Assembly: GCF_900099935.1 (NCBI RefSeq)
Contig: NZ_FNEK01000021.1
Location: 1 to 64,000, forward strand
Length of the DNA: 64,000 nt
Origin: Aliiruegeria lutimaris
GTDB lineage: Bacteria > Pseudomonadota > Alphaproteobacteria > Rhodobacterales > Rhodobacteraceae
Reading direction: 5' to 3'
The position numbers and the translations under genes are program-made. Shown here in pieces: positions 24,476-33,426 of the stretch. Position 1 is the first letter of the stretch. Every line of letters begins with the position of its first letter. The notes under the pieces are model-generated. The model was not told where the DNA came from. It saw nothing but the letters and a program-made list of their open reading frames with translations, and did no database searches.

Positions 24476-25824
24476 GATTCCTGAACGAACTGATACGGAA
24501 GACGAAGGCCGCCCATGTCGATGCAGGACACCCCGATGCAACCGACGACAATGATCTGATCTTTGTCGGGGATGCCGGGAGAGAGCGCTCGGAACCGGAG
24601 CTGCCGCATCTGCGGCGGCCCTCGAACTTCGACCGTTTCGCGGCCAACCGCCAAACGGAGGCCGAGGACGTTTTCGCGGAAAGCGAAGTGGCGTGCGCCC
24701 CTTCAGACGAAGATCCGCTGTCCCGTCCTGTATCTCCCCTTTCCGTGTCCCATCACGAGGGTCATGAAGTGACGAAAGAAGAATTCACGGCCCGGCAGGA
24801 AAATGAGGATGTGATCTTTGCACGCCAGGCTTTCCAGCATGAAATGCATGACAGCGACACCTCGGCAGAGGCGGACGATCCGGAGGATGACGGCGAACCG
24901 ATCGCAATGGAAACGGGCAGGCACGATCGGATTCTGGCCGACGAGATTTCGCAAGAGAATGTCCCGCTGGAGCCAGACTTCGAGGAGATCACCTTCGAAG
25001 AGGATACACTCGAGCCACAGGAATTCGCCGAGGCGGCAGCGATACCCGCCGAAGACGACGCGGAAGATCCGGCAGTCACCGCCTCTCGGTCGCCCCTGCG
25101 GCTCGAGAGGGGAACGGAACGCTCCGAAACGGGACTCCCGGACGGGACCGCCACGGTTACGACCCCGGTGGAAGCGCCCTCGGCGAACCGGGCGGACGCG
25201 GTCGCGAAAGTCAACATCTGGGACATTGAGGGATCGGAGCAGGAAGAAGATAGTTTCGGCGACGGTTTTTCGGAGACATCCGCCTTCGCCGAACCCGATG
25301 TCACGCCAATCGTGCCGGAGGCACCGACCCAACAGCGGCGGAGCGGGCGCGTCCGGACACGCCTGCTGGGTTTCCAACGGCCGGACGAACTCAGCGCCGA
25401 TCCCTTCGCGCGCTCGGCCAAGACTGTCCCGGCCAATGCCGAGCCGACCTTTCCTGTCGGCTGGATGGTCGTGGAGAAGGGCCCCGGTCGTGGCGCCTTC
25501 TTCCCGCTTTTCAATGGCGTGTCGAAAATCGGCCGGGGCGAGGACCAGGCCGTTCGCCTTGATTTCGGCGACATGAGCGTGTCGCGCGACAGCCATGCCG
25601 TGGTTGCCTATGACGACGAGCAGCGCGCCTTTTTTGTGGGTCACAGTGGAAAGACCAACCCCGTGCGCCTGAACGGGATGCCCGTTCTGAGCACGGAACC
25701 CTTCACGAACGGCGACAGTCTCCGCATCGGCGAAACGACCCTGCGCTTCGTTGCGCTCTGCGGGCCCGGTTTCGATTGGGACGAGGAAAACGAACTCGGT
25801 GAACGCAATGTTGCGGCAAGGTGA
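24472..25824 (+). CDS. FHA-domain protein with long acidic N-terminus
   Basis: 450 residues. The first 330 are acidic and poorly structured (repeated E/D-rich tracts such as EEDTLEPQEFAEAA). The C-terminal 100 form a forkhead-associated domain: GVSKIGRGEDQAVRLDF, then MSVSRDSHAVVAYDD, and a final NGDSLRIGETTLRFVAL. FHA domains bind phosphothreonine, so this is the expected adaptor for the upstream kinase and downstream phosphatase. The start overlaps the kinase stop by four bases, and the end overlaps the phosphatase gene by 17 bases. Confidence 0.88.
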   Translation: MRFLNELIRKTKAAHVDAGHPDATDDNDLIFVGDAGRERSEPELPHLRRPSNFDRFAANRQTEAEDVFAESEVACAPSDEDPLSRPVSPLSVSHHEGHEVTKEEFTARQENEDVIFARQAFQHEMHDSDTSAEADDPEDDGEPIAMETGRHDRILADEISQENVPLEPDFEEITFEEDTLEPQEFAEAAAIPAEDDAEDPAVTASRSPLRLERGTERSETGLPDGTATVTTPVEAPSANRADAVAKVNIWDIEGSEQEEDSFGDGFSETSAFAEPDVTPIVPEAPTQQRRSGRVRTRLLGFQRPDELSADPFARSAKTVPANAEPTFPVGWMVVEKGPGRGAFFPLFNGVSKIGRGEDQAVRLDFGDMSVSRDSHAVVAYDDEQRAFFVGHSGKTNPVRLNGMPVLSTEPFTNGDSLRIGETTLRFVALCGPGFDWDEENELGERNVAAR

Positions 25825-26764
25825 TCTCCACCTTGATTCCGCATCGGCCCTGAGCCTTGGCAAGCGGGATTGCCAGGAGGATGCGGTCATTGCCGACTTT
25901 CCGGTCGGCGGACGCGTGGGCCTCGCCGTGCTGTCGGACGGGATGGGCGGCCACGCCGCGGGCGATGTCGCGAGCAAGATCGTGATCACGGAGGTCTTCA
26001 GCGAACTCAAACTGCGCTCGGGCGACGTCTCGGTGGCAGATGCCGCCATTTGCGAGCTGCTTCGGGCAGCCGCCAACGGGGCAAATGATTGCCTGCGCGC
26101 CTATACCGAGCAATATCCCGACACCGCCGGCATGGGCGCGACGCTTGTTGCCGCCTGCGTACAGCGCAACCGCATGCATTGGATCTCCATCGGCGATTCC
26201 GTGCTGTTCCTGTTCCGGGACGAGAAGCTGCAGCAACTGAACGAAGACCATTCCTTTGGCTCAAAGATCGACGAAATGGTCCGAACCGGTCAGATCCCCC
26301 AGGAACTGGCCGAGGATTATCCGGACAGGAATTGCCTGACATCTGTGGTGTCCGGCGCTGAAATCGCTCGCGTGGACTGTCCGGAGGCCGGACTGGACCT
26401 GCGAGACGGCGATATCGTCGTTCTGGCCAGCGATGGATTGCAGTTCCTCGAGGGGCAGCACATCAGGGCCATCCTTCAGCAGTCGCGCGAAAAGACCAGC
26501 GGAGAGATCGCGGCGCGGTTCCTGGAGGAGATCGAGCATCTCGGCGACCCGGATCAGGACAACGTATCGATCGTCGTGCTGAAAGTGCGCGACCCGAAGG
26601 CAACGTGTCGAGACCTGTCGAGCGTGCAGACCCAATCCCTGCGCTGCAAGAAACAGACGGTCGATGCCGTGGCGGCGCTGCGGAGGCCGGGTCCTCCGGC
26701 CAAGGAGGTCCAGCCCGAACCGCCCAAGAACTGGGTCGAACTGGTCGGGGGGCATGTCAGATGA
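25808..26764 (+). CDS. PP2C-type protein phosphatase
   Basis: A 318-residue PPM/PP2C serine/threonine phosphatase. All metal-binding motifs are visible: GKRDCQEDAV (first Asp), LSDGMGGHAAGDVAS, GMGATLVAAC, HWISIGDSVLFLF, VLASDGLQFL and DPDQDNVSIVVL. It should reverse phosphorylation by the kinase two genes upstream. Start 25808 is set by homology and lies within the end of the FHA gene. The last 50 residues are a non-catalytic tail. The gene ends in an ATGA overlap with the next one. Confidence 0.92.
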   Translation: MLRQGDLHLDSASALSLGKRDCQEDAVIADFPVGGRVGLAVLSDGMGGHAAGDVASKIVITEVFSELKLRSGDVSVADAAICELLRAAANGANDCLRAYTEQYPDTAGMGATLVAACVQRNRMHWISIGDSVLFLFRDEKLQQLNEDHSFGSKIDEMVRTGQIPQELAEDYPDRNCLTSVVSGAEIARVDCPEAGLDLRDGDIVVLASDGLQFLEGQHIRAILQQSREKTSGEIAARFLEEIEHLGDPDQDNVSIVVLKVRDPKATCRDLSSVQTQSLRCKKQTVDAVAALRRPGPPAKEVQPEPPKNWVELVGGHVR

Positions 26765-27984
26765 CCGAGGCATCGCCGACCGAACGGATCGCCGGGAGGC
26801 TAAGGGACGTCATCGACACGCAAGGCGTCCCTTCGGCCATTTGCAACCAGGCCAGACGATACCTCGAAAGGCTGGAGGCCCCGCTGCGCATCGCCTTCAT
26901 GGGGCCGGCGAATTCAGGTCAGCCGAGGCTGATCAATGCCATGCTCGGGGCCGATCTGATCCCGGAAAGCGGGTCTCGACCGGTTCAGGAACTGGTCTTT
27001 GGCGCAGAAAGCCGGGTGACGCTCACACGGGCTGACGGATCGGTTCATGACCAGGTCGGCACGCCTGCCCCCGGAGAGCTGGACACGGCCGTGTTCGTGC
27101 AGCGCCAATGCGATGCGCCGGTTCTTCGGCAGTTCACCGTTCTCGACCTCATGCTCAATGGCACGCCGACCGAGATGCGCGCCGCGGTCCGCTGGGCCGC
27201 AAGCAAGGCCGATATGGCCGTCTGGTGCTCGCGGAGTTTTTCCAAGGCGGAGCAGCAGTTCTGGCTCGGCGTGCCGGAGCGCCTCATGGACCATGCCTTC
27301 CTGGTGCTCTCCCAGGACACCACCGGAAGTGGCGCGGAACAATTGAAACGGACACTTGGCGGGGAATTCCTCGATGTCCTTTCGGTGCCCATTACCAAAA
27401 TCTTGGCAAGCGCAGACGATTCGGAATTGCGTGCCTCGGCTCTGGGCCCATTGATGGCCGCACTTGAGCGTCACGCTTCGGACGGTCGCCGGGCGGATGC
27501 CGAAACGGCACTTATGTTTCTGAAAAAGCACGAGGTCCGGCACCCGGCGGTCAGTGTTTCGAAGCCGGCGGATTCATCCTCGTCTCACAGCGCCAAGATC
27601 GTTTCTTTCGAAAATGGACCGAGTTTGAACGGAGGACCGGGCGGGGAGCAGCCGGATTGTACCCCGCGAGATCGCACGGCGATCCGCGGCGCCTGTGCCT
27701 ATATCCGCGAACAGGCCGGTGAATTACTCGACTCGCTCCAGACGGAAGGAGCGGAAGCCGATTTCACCGCCCGTTGCAGCGATATGATCCGCCAACTGAT
27801 GGTCTTGCTCGATAGCGAAGGCGATGCGACGGACCCGGAAATACAGGCGCTTTCCGACGTGCTGATCGAGGCCGAAGAGCTGGTGCTTCTGCTGGAATTG
27901 GAGCAAGACGGCACGCCTGAGATCGACGCAGCATGCGTCCTTATTCAACTGCGGACCGAGTTCGAAACGCTGCTGGCGGCTTGA
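26761..27984 (+). CDS. Dynamin-like GTPase-related protein with degenerate P-loop
   Basis: 407 residues. The N-terminal half looks like the GTPase domain of the two dynamin-like genes on the opposite strand: LRIAFMGPANSGQPRLINAM sits where GxxxxGK(S/T) should be, followed by LINAMLGADLIPESGSRPVQ. The invariant Lys-Ser/Thr of the P-loop is replaced by Gln-Pro, and neither a DxxG nor an N/TKxD motif is evident, so GTP hydrolysis is unlikely. The C-terminal half is helical and acidic. It is last in the kinase-FHA-phosphatase operon and could be a regulated scaffold for the active GTPases. Confidence 0.75.
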   Translation: MTEASPTERIAGRLRDVIDTQGVPSAICNQARRYLERLEAPLRIAFMGPANSGQPRLINAMLGADLIPESGSRPVQELVFGAESRVTLTRADGSVHDQVGTPAPGELDTAVFVQRQCDAPVLRQFTVLDLMLNGTPTEMRAAVRWAASKADMAVWCSRSFSKAEQQFWLGVPERLMDHAFLVLSQDTTGSGAEQLKRTLGGEFLDVLSVPITKILASADDSELRASALGPLMAALERHASDGRRADAETALMFLKKHEVRHPAVSVSKPADSSSSHSAKIVSFENGPSLNGGPGGEQPDCTPRDRTAIRGACAYIREQAGELLDSLQTEGAEADFTARCSDMIRQLMVLLDSEGDATDPEIQALSDVLIEAEELVLLLELEQDGTPEIDAACVLIQLRTEFETLLAA

Positions 27985-28096
27985 GAAAGCACAAGGGCGA
28001 ACCGAGTCCCGGCGTTCCGGCAGAAACGTCGGAAGGCGCCCGACGCCATGAAGACCAGAGGGTCAACGCAAGCGCACCTTGAACGCTTCAGCGCCG

Positions 28097-28885
28097 TCAA
28101 TTGGCCCGCAGTCCCGTCAATCCATCCATAGCCGGACAGCGCGCCTGCCAGTCCGCGCTGAGCGCCGCGACGGCTTCTTCCGGCGCAGCGAAGGCCAGCT
28201 GGACATCGCCATGCCGCGAGAAAAACAGGCTGTCGGAGCCAGTGGCCGCCGCCGATGTCACGAACAGGAAGTCGCTCGCGGGGCCGTCGACAAGCCTTTG
28301 CTCGTGCCCCAGAAATTCCGCCTTCATTTCGTCAAGGAAGCCTTGGATCTTTTCGAATTCGGTGGGGTTGCCGCCACTCTCCACGATGTCTCCCTGCCTG
28401 CGGCACCAGGCCGAGATTTTTTGGCGGTTATGTTCCAGGAACTGCGCAACCTCCCGTGGCTTGTCACGTTCCGTCACCGGGTAGAGCACCTCGCCGCAGG
28501 ATCTCGCCAGGAAGTCGGCCGTAACCCCGCCGGAGAATGCATGCATGTCTCGCGGTGGCCTTTCGATGCGGAACGCCACTTCGGCATGGCCTTCAAAGAA
28601 CTGGCGCAAATGCGCGCAGAACTGCGCCAGCCCCTCGGTGTCCTGCACGTCCAGCGCTGCAAGCTCCCCATTCGCCATGCCGAACTCGACAACCGCGCGA
28701 TTGGCGACAAAACAGGAAAGTTCGGGCCGTCCGGGCACTGTCAGCACAAGCCGGCGCGCCAGCACGATGTCATCGACCTTGCGGAGAAACAGGACAAAGA
28801 GATCCGCACCCTGCAGGGCCGTCAGGCGGCCGGCGGCCGTGGCACGACCCGCCGCGGAAAGCCGCGTTAGCTTGTTTCGGAGCAT
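28097..28885 (-). CDS. Unknown protein of the GTPase operon
   Basis: About 262 residues with no signal peptide, membrane segment or domain I can name. It has a beta-rich N-terminal half (ADLFVLFLRKVDDIVLARRL, CFVANRAVVEFG) and helical segments with Glu-rich stretches. ATG 28885 follows AAGGG at good spacing; a TTG at 28900 after GGGAGAAGG is an alternative. It is the last gene of the minus-strand operon and converges on the pseudoGTPase gene with 112 bases between them. Its role is probably tied to the GTPases. Confidence 0.7.
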   Translation of the reverse strand: MLRNKLTRLSAAGRATAAGRLTALQGADLFVLFLRKVDDIVLARRLVLTVPGRPELSCFVANRAVVEFGMANGELAALDVQDTEGLAQFCAHLRQFFEGHAEVAFRIERPPRDMHAFSGGVTADFLARSCGEVLYPVTERDKPREVAQFLEHNRQKISAWCRRQGDIVESGGNPTEFEKIQGFLDEMKAEFLGHEQRLVDGPASDFLFVTSAAATGSDSLFFSRHGDVQLAFAAPEEAVAALSADWQARCPAMDGLTGLRAN

Positions 28886-28934
28886 CCGACCCTTGTCCAA
28901 TACCTTCTCCCTTCAGAAAGCAGGTGCTTTTGTC

Positions 28935-29309
28935 TCAACCTCCGAGACAATGGCAGGCCCGCGTTGTCGTCTCGCGTGCATATCCAAGCGCAACCCCGGG
29001 CTCGAATGTCACGACCAGCGCGGTCTCTCCCGCGGGACCGACGCGGTGCGCGACGATTGTTCGGAGCGGCGTGGTGAGGCAGAACTCGGAACGGTCTCCA
29101 AAACGCTCTCCGAAGAACAGCGAGGATGCGCGGCACAACGCGTCCAGCGTCTCCTGCGGTTGGTCGATGTGAGAACTGACGCAAAGAACGGTGCTGGCCC
29201 GCAGGTCGATCAGAATCGCGAAGTCGATGTCGATATGCGCCCGTCGCAGCGATGCAAGATGGTCCTGATCACTCATTGACTCAAGATCGATGGCTGCGTG
29301 CGAGTTCAT
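28935..29309 (-). CDS. Roadblock/LC7-like small protein (tentative)
   Basis: 124 residues with alternating strand-helix-strand pattern: FAILIDLRASTVLCVSSH, a helix QETLDALCRASSLFFGERFG, then TIVAHRVG and ALVVTFEPGVALGYARETT. This layout resembles roadblock/LC7 proteins, which form platforms and act as regulators of small GTPases (MglB type). The assignment is by pattern and not certain. It lies between the dynamin-like GTPase gene (95 bases upstream) and the 262-aa unknown (50 bases downstream), consistent with a regulatory partner of the GTPases. Confidence 0.55.
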   Translation of the reverse strand: MNSHAAIDLESMSDQDHLASLRRAHIDIDFAILIDLRASTVLCVSSHIDQPQETLDALCRASSLFFGERFGDRSEFCLTTPLRTIVAHRVGPAGETALVVTFEPGVALGYARETTTRACHCLGG

Positions 29310-29404
29310 TTCGTTTCAGGTCTTTCGGAGTTGCTGCCCGGCCGGCCACGAAACAGGCAACCGACCGGATCAATATGACTAAGGATTGCGGTACGCCCGG
29401 AACA

Positions 29405-30286
29405 TCAGATGAACCTCTCCTGCATGACGGATCCGGGCAATCTCTCCGTCGCGGACCTCTGCGAGTCCCTGTTTGCTTTCACCCGCTTGGGCACGACTGT
29501 CGGATGCGCCCCGAATTGCAGTTTCGGCTCATCAACCGGCTCCACTACCACGGTCGCCCCGGCTTCACGGCTTTTGCGAAGCTCGGCGATCGGAGACTCC
29601 TCGGTCTCGCCCCCGGTCGTGATTTCGAAGACCATTTCGAGCAATGTCTGGAGGAACTGTTCCGCGCCGCTTTCCTCCCAGGCGTCACGGTCATCGCCGG
29701 CCTGCGCCGCCGCGAGCAGGGATATCGGAAAGATCCCGCGGAACTGACCGTCCGTCTCGGCACGCACGCGGGCAAGCACCCGCTGCCGATCTTGTTCCGT
29801 CAGCAGCTTGTCGAAGCGTGTCAGAAGCAGCAGCCCGTTCGCGGTGAGCGTTTCCGGCAGACTGCTCCAGGTCGCCGCCTCGCTCTGGCGCCAGGCTTGC
29901 GTGGCGTGACTGCACCAGATCACCGCGTCGGCAAATTCGATCGTGCGTTGCCAGCTTTCCTGCGAAAGGTTCGGATCCGATATCCCCGGCATGTCGATCA
30001 CGTCCATCAGCTGCAGAACTTCCGCCTGCGACCGGATCAACACATAGGCCGTGTCCTCGACCGTCACATCGGGCAGATCCTGTTCGGACAAGGGCATCGG
30101 AGTCCCGGAGACATCCACCCGGATCGGGTCGCCGTCGCCATATGTGTACCAGATCGGCGGCATCTGGGTTGCCGTGACCCGCACAGGCGACCTTTCCTCT
30201 TCGAGAATAAGGTTCGCCAAGGTGCTTTTGCCGGCGCTGAATTCCCCCATCAGGGCAATCACCGGTTTCTGCGATTGGCGTGTCAT
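29405..30286 (-). CDS. Dynamin-like GTPase, short form
   Basis: 293 residues. Complete GTPase motifs: P-loop MGEFSAGKSTLAN (residues 13-25), switch region TATQMPP, DxxG as VIDMPGISDP and the base-recognition motif LLTRFDKL. The C-terminal third is probably disordered. Start 30286 forms an ATGA overlap with the stop of the 709-residue GTPase gene, so the two are translationally coupled and may form a hetero-pair, as bacterial dynamin-like proteins often do. An upstream in-frame extension to 30619 lies inside the neighbouring gene and is rejected. Confidence 0.85.
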   Translation of the reverse strand: MTRQSQKPVIALMGEFSAGKSTLANLILEEERSPVRVTATQMPPIWYTYGDGDPIRVDVSGTPMPLSEQDLPDVTVEDTAYVLIRSQAEVLQLMDVIDMPGISDPNLSQESWQRTIEFADAVIWCSHATQAWRQSEAATWSSLPETLTANGLLLLTRFDKLLTEQDRQRVLARVRAETDGQFRGIFPISLLAAAQAGDDRDAWEESGAEQFLQTLLEMVFEITTGGETEESPIAELRKSREAGATVVVEPVDEPKLQFGAHPTVVPKRVKANRDSQRSATERLPGSVMQERFI

Positions 30287-32412
30287 CGGCAGGTCTCCAT
30301 TTCTGCTGGCGCAACGTGTTTCGAGAGCGTCTTCTTGGCGTGCTTGAGGGCCTCTGCCTTCAACTGCCGTTCCTCGCCGAAGCCGAACTCGGCAATGTCC
30401 TTCTCGCCGACGTCGGAGCGGGTCGAAAGCTCCACAAGGACGTTGTGCTGAACCGAGAGGAACTCGCGCAGGATCTTTTCCGCCGCGTCGCGATTGGCGT
30501 CGCCGTAATCCTCCTTGAGACCGTCGAGAATCGAACGCGTCTCCTCGTGGATCATGTTGGAGAAATCCTTCGCGATGGCCTTGTAGCCGCGACGGCGTTT
30601 CCACCAGCGGGACCACCAACCGCCACCCAGATCGAGGGCGATCGTCTTTCCGAGGATAACCGGCGGTGGAAATTCCGGTATCGCGGGCGGTTCGAGCGAA
30701 AACGTGGAATCCTCCAAATCGAAGGCCCTGGCATACAATTCCCGGACTTCCGCCGTGGCGTTCTCGAAGACATCATTGATCGTGCTGCGCGCGCGGCTCG
30801 CATAGACCTGAAAAGCGGAACGGAAGAGAACGCGCAGGCCCGTCGGGTCGTAGTGCCACGCCGTCATCTCGACGTTCTTTTCCAGGTGCGCTGTCAGGGC
30901 AGCGGTGGCTCGCTTGGTGAAGCCGTCATGCGCATGCTCAAGCCGGTGATAGAAATCGCCTGTAAGGGCCTCGAACTTTTCGGTCAGCTCGGCAATGGCG
31001 CGGCTCTCGATCCGTTCAAGCTCTCCGGGCAGTGACTTGGGATTGAGAGGAATGACGTTGGATTCGATCCTCGGGCGCGCGGTCGGAACGAGCGAAGCTT
31101 CCAGGCTGCTTGCCAGGTTGATGGCGGAGCGGGCAACGCCGTCGGCAACCTCGCGACCGATGCTCCTGTGCAACCTGTCGGAGAGAACCTCCAGAAGCCG
31201 CGGCACGCCGGACAACTCCCAGATCATCCTGTCCGTGGCGGATCCTTCGTCACCTTCGGGCCAGGCAATATCCTGTGTCTCGGCCCAAAGAAGCATCGCC
31301 GCGGAACTGGCGGCATCCATCTGGTCGAGGGTGCCACACAGGGCATGGGTGGCCCAGTAGGCACTCCCGAAGACGATCTCGGCATCCTCGGGGCCGCGAT
31401 GCTCGCGGATCGTCTCGCGGATGCTTGCCCGGATTTCCTCGACCTGACGCGCCGGATCGGTGAGTTCGTCGATACGGTTCACGAAGATCACGACGTTCCG
31501 GGACTGGATATTCGCGATCAACCGCACGAGCGCCAGATCGACCGAGGACATGGCCTGATGCGCCGACAGGACGACAACGCAGGTGCGGCTGCCGCGGATC
31601 GCCTGAATGGTGATCTGCTCGCGCATCATGAAGGTATCGTTCACCCCGGGCGTGTCCCGGATGCACAGGTTCATCGGGAATTCCGGCCGATACACGTAAA
31701 GATCGGCGGATTTCGTGATGTCGGCGAAGCGTCCCTGCGAGGGCGACAGATCATAGGAAGTTTCGAAATCGTCGCCGAGGCAGACATAGCGCTCGATAAG
31801 CTCCTCGTCGAAGGAGTTGTACTTGTGCTCCTGCCCCATCATCAGCTCAAACTTGCGGCCGAGCCGGCGTTTCGATTTCTCGCGCATGCTTTCCAGTTGC
31901 CGGGCAACGCGCTCCAGATCGTCATCGGCGCCGGCACGACCGGCCAGTTCGCCGAACCGCCCGCCGCGGCTCATCAGCCGATCCCACTCGTCCTCTCCGA
32001 AGAAGCGGAACACGGCCTTGCCGCAATAAGGTGTCTGCTCTTTCTGCAGGTGGATGGAGGTGACAACCGACGTCCAGGGGTTCACATCCGCCGGAAGCAG
32101 ATGGGGCATCCCGATCATGGCGTTCACAAGCGTCGTCTTGCCCGACTTCACCTGGCCGATCATCGTCACGCTCGGCTCCACCTGGCGCAGCCGGCTCTTC
32201 ATCTTGCGGGCGGCCACGGCCACGGAGCGTTCGCCATGACTGGCGATGACATCGATCGAGCTGTCAATCTCGTCCAGGTTCTGCGACATCTGTCCGAACA
32301 CTTTGCCACTATCGCGCAACATGCCGATATTGGCCGCCTTCGGGATCTGCCGGTCGGTTTCCGTTTCCGTGGAAACACCGTCTGCCACCTCGAACTTATT
32401 TTCGATTTTCAT
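30283..32412 (-). CDS. Dynamin-like GTPase, long form
   Basis: 709 residues. P-loop MIGQVKSGKTTLVNAMIG (near residues 85-94), switch threonine region DVNPWTSVVTS, DxxG as IRDTPGVNDTF and VIFVNRIDEL for guanine recognition. A helical stalk region follows, and a hydrophobic/basic patch (PPVILGKTIALDLGGGWWSR followed by WWKRRRGYK, near residues 595-625) may be the membrane-binding paddle. This is the layout of bacterial dynamin-like proteins that remodel membranes. It is the first gene of the minus-strand operon. Confidence 0.88.
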   Translation of the reverse strand: MKIENKFEVADGVSTETETDRQIPKAANIGMLRDSGKVFGQMSQNLDEIDSSIDVIASHGERSVAVAARKMKSRLRQVEPSVTMIGQVKSGKTTLVNAMIGMPHLLPADVNPWTSVVTSIHLQKEQTPYCGKAVFRFFGEDEWDRLMSRGGRFGELAGRAGADDDLERVARQLESMREKSKRRLGRKFELMMGQEHKYNSFDEELIERYVCLGDDFETSYDLSPSQGRFADITKSADLYVYRPEFPMNLCIRDTPGVNDTFMMREQITIQAIRGSRTCVVVLSAHQAMSSVDLALVRLIANIQSRNVVIFVNRIDELTDPARQVEEIRASIRETIREHRGPEDAEIVFGSAYWATHALCGTLDQMDAASSAAMLLWAETQDIAWPEGDEGSATDRMIWELSGVPRLLEVLSDRLHRSIGREVADGVARSAINLASSLEASLVPTARPRIESNVIPLNPKSLPGELERIESRAIAELTEKFEALTGDFYHRLEHAHDGFTKRATAALTAHLEKNVEMTAWHYDPTGLRVLFRSAFQVYASRARSTINDVFENATAEVRELYARAFDLEDSTFSLEPPAIPEFPPPVILGKTIALDLGGGWWSRWWKRRRGYKAIAKDFSNMIHEETRSILDGLKEDYGDANRDAAEKILREFLSVQHNVLVELSTRSDVGEKDIAEFGFGEERQLKAEALKHAKKTLSKHVAPAEMETCR

Positions 32413-32763
32413 GCGGATTCTTCCCAGTTTCGCGTGGAATCAGATCGAAAGAAGACACGAACGCAGCGCGAAAACGCAGTTGCACCCGGTGACACAACAA
32501 GAACTCATTTTCGATTTATTTGCGGAGAAATGGGGAGAAAGTAAGGCATTCTTCTGGCGATCCTGGTCTGCCCCACCGAGAGGTCCGTGCAAGCCACACT
32601 TAAATGCGCGGCCTCGGGGTGGTGATGTCAGGTAAATCTGCCTGGCAGGACGCATTTGGCCGATTGGCGCCCCTGATCGTCGCGACCTGGCCCGTTATAC
32701 GCCGCCGGATTTGTTTCGCGCCCCGAAGCGCTATGTCTTTCAAGGGAACTCGGAGGATAGAGA
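32413..32763. other. Divergent promoter region
   Basis: About 350 bases between the minus-strand GTPase operon and the plus-strand SDR gene; both promoters must lie here. GGAGGATAG precedes ATG 32764 as ribosome binding site. No gene or clear repeat is seen. Confidence 0.5.
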
Positions 32764-33426
32764 ATGCAAAGAGCGCTCGTCATTGGCGCATCGGGCGGAA
32801 TCGGCGCCGCCGTGGCAGCCAGGCTTGCGGGTCGCGGCGTGGAGACAACAGGGCTTTCGCGCAGCCGGGAGGGGTTGGACGTGACAGATATGGCCTCAGT
32901 GGACCGCGTGCTCGGTGCGCAAGAGGGGCCCTTCGATCTGATTTTCGTCGCAACCGGTATTCTGGCGCCGCGCGGCAAGAGCCCGGAGAAGTCGCTCGAT
33001 CAGATTGATCCGGCGCAGATGGCGCAGGTGCTTGCCATCAACGCCATCGGGCCGGCGAACATTCTTCGCCATGCGCCCCGGCTATTGCCGCGACAGGGTC
33101 GCTCTGTGGTGGCCGTGCTCACCGCCCGCGTTGGCTCGATCGGCGACAATCATTTGGGTGGCTGGTATTCCTACCGCGCGTCCAAGGCCGCCGCTAACCA
33201 GATCCTGCGCACCGCAGCCATCGAGATCGGGCGCAGACACCGGGATACGGCGGTCATCGCGTTGCATCCCGGCACGGTCGCCACGCCCTTTACCGAGAGC
33301 TACCCGGGCCACCGGAAGGTTTCCCCTGAGGACGCCGCGGAGAACCTCCTGCATGTGATCGACGGCGTGGGACCGGAACATTCGGGCCGTTTCTTCGATT
33401 GGGCCGGCGAAGAGGTGCCGTGGTGA
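32764..33426 (+). CDS. Short-chain dehydrogenase/reductase (C-factor-like)
   Basis: A 220-residue classical SDR with NAD(P)-binding GASGGIGAAVA (residues 8-18), NAIGPANIL, the catalytic YSYRASK (Tyr-x-x-x-Lys) and the LHPGTVATPF segment typical of C-signalling-factor-like SDRs. Substrate unknown. Its stop overlaps the start of the photolyase gene (GTGA), a pairing that points to a joint light- or stress-related operon. AGGAT precedes the start at suitable distance. Confidence 0.87.
   Translation: MQRALVIGASGGIGAAVAARLAGRGVETTGLSRSREGLDVTDMASVDRVLGAQEGPFDLIFVATGILAPRGKSPEKSLDQIDPAQMAQVLAINAIGPANILRHAPRLLPRQGRSVVAVLTARVGSIGDNHLGGWYSYRASKAAANQILRTAAIEIGRRHRDTAVIALHPGTVATPFTESYPGHRKVSPEDAAENLLHVIDGVGPEHSGRFFDWAGEEVPW

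Noticed and set aside
30287-30619. N-terminal extension of the short dynamin-like GTPase
   Set aside because: It overlaps the well-supported 709-aa gene, is Arg-rich without a domain, and ATG 30286 gives a classical ATGA overlap just before the P-loop.
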